Positions 63,899 to 64,000 of a stretch of DNA of 64,000 bases are shown here, in pieces. Location: NCBI GenBank assembly GCA_025963715.1, contig JAOQAG010000016.1, positions 1 through 64,000 on the forward strand, written 5' to 3'. Below the pieces are notes generated by a model. It saw only the letters and a list, made by a program, of their open reading frames with translations, was not told where the DNA came from and did not search any database. This stretch comes from Bacteroidota bacterium (GTDB lineage Bacteria > Bacteroidota > Bacteroidia > 2-12-FULL-35-15). The position numbers and the translations under genes are program-made. Within the stretch, counting starts at the first letter, position 1. Each line of letters starts with the position of its first letter.

Positions 63899-64000
63899 TT
63901 ATGTTTGAAGCACACCCACGTTGTATTGTTTGGTGATCGGGGAGTGGTTGGCGGCTTCTATTCCCATGGAGATCCATTTGCGGGTATCGATCGGGTTGAT
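63899..64000 (-). CDS. 3' end of an unidentified gene (truncated by window edge)
   Basis: The minus strand is open from the window edge to a TAA at 63899-63901 and encodes INPIDTRKWISMGIEAANHS followed by PITKQYNVGVLQT. The frame uses normal codons for this genome and is not in the ORF track because it has no start in the window. I could not recognise the family from 33 residues. It is upstream of, and on the same strand as, the DUF6580 gene, 62 bases away, so the two may be co-transcribed. Confidence 0.6.
   Translation of the reverse strand: MNPIDTRKWISMGIEAANHSPITKQYNVGVLQT

Overview
The window looks like the chromosome of a member of the Bacteroidota. Evidence: a type IX secretion (T9SS) C-terminal sorting domain on a giant surface protein, TAnnTTTG promoter boxes with A-rich leaders instead of Shine-Dalgarno sites, and many families typical of that phylum (DUF6340, DUF6496, DUF3606, DUF6580, DUF4846, PorT-like barrels, a ribH / TPR / recF / DUF721 neighbourhood). 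I see no tRNA, rRNA, CRISPR array, integrase or complete insertion sequence.

Layout. 0.2-10.9 kb: small housekeeping and envelope genes (isoprenylcysteine-type methyltransferase, fatty acid hydroxylase family protein, VIT1/CCC1 metal transporter, DUF6340 lipoprotein, flavin/2Fe-2S reductase, an HNH protein lacking its metal-site His, and a two-component system). 11.8-19.1 kb: a DUF58 / transglutaminase / MoxR / TPR operon on the minus strand. 19.4-35.0 kb: one minus-strand gene for a secreted modular protein of about 5,190 residues. 35.6-38.5 kb: a membrane protein, then a possible terpenoid pair (Pyr4/PaxB-like membrane cyclase plus phytoene-desaturase-type flavoenzyme). 38.7-45.1 kb: lumazine synthase, TPR protein, RecF, DUF721, M28 peptidase, TlpA-like thioredoxin and 3-hydroxyacyl-CoA dehydrogenase. 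45.6-49.0 kb: a glycan-type operon (Gfo/Idh oxidoreductase, lipoprotein, polyprenyl glycosylphosphotransferase). 49.1-59.9 kb: Pcm, a probably abundant outer-membrane protein, pseudouridine synthase, Dph6-like ligase, DAO flavoenzyme, a secreted protein with 24 TPR-like repeats, and a PorT-like barrel. 59.9-61.9 kb: a tandem array of an undescribed ~450-bp element abutting a decayed DUF4846 gene. 61.9-64 kb: OMPLA-like phospholipase, DUF6580 transporter and the end of an unidentified gene.

The most unusual material lies between genes. Spacers are assembled from a small vocabulary of short repeats: GTCATCCC palindromes, heptamer arrays, CACATAAGGCACAAAG words, CCACAGATT words and GGTTCATT words. 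Several are nested inside one another as concentric inverted repeats, and they often touch start or stop codons. Together with the ~450-bp multi-hairpin element (three full copies, one truncated, one distant inverted copy), these are the best candidates for an undescribed mobile or RNA-level system. Inside the giant protein, two unrelated globular modules are each inserted at the same point of an Ig-like repeat, and its N-terminal repeats show a 2,928-bp higher-order duplication. All family assignments were made by eye from the sequence; no database search was run.
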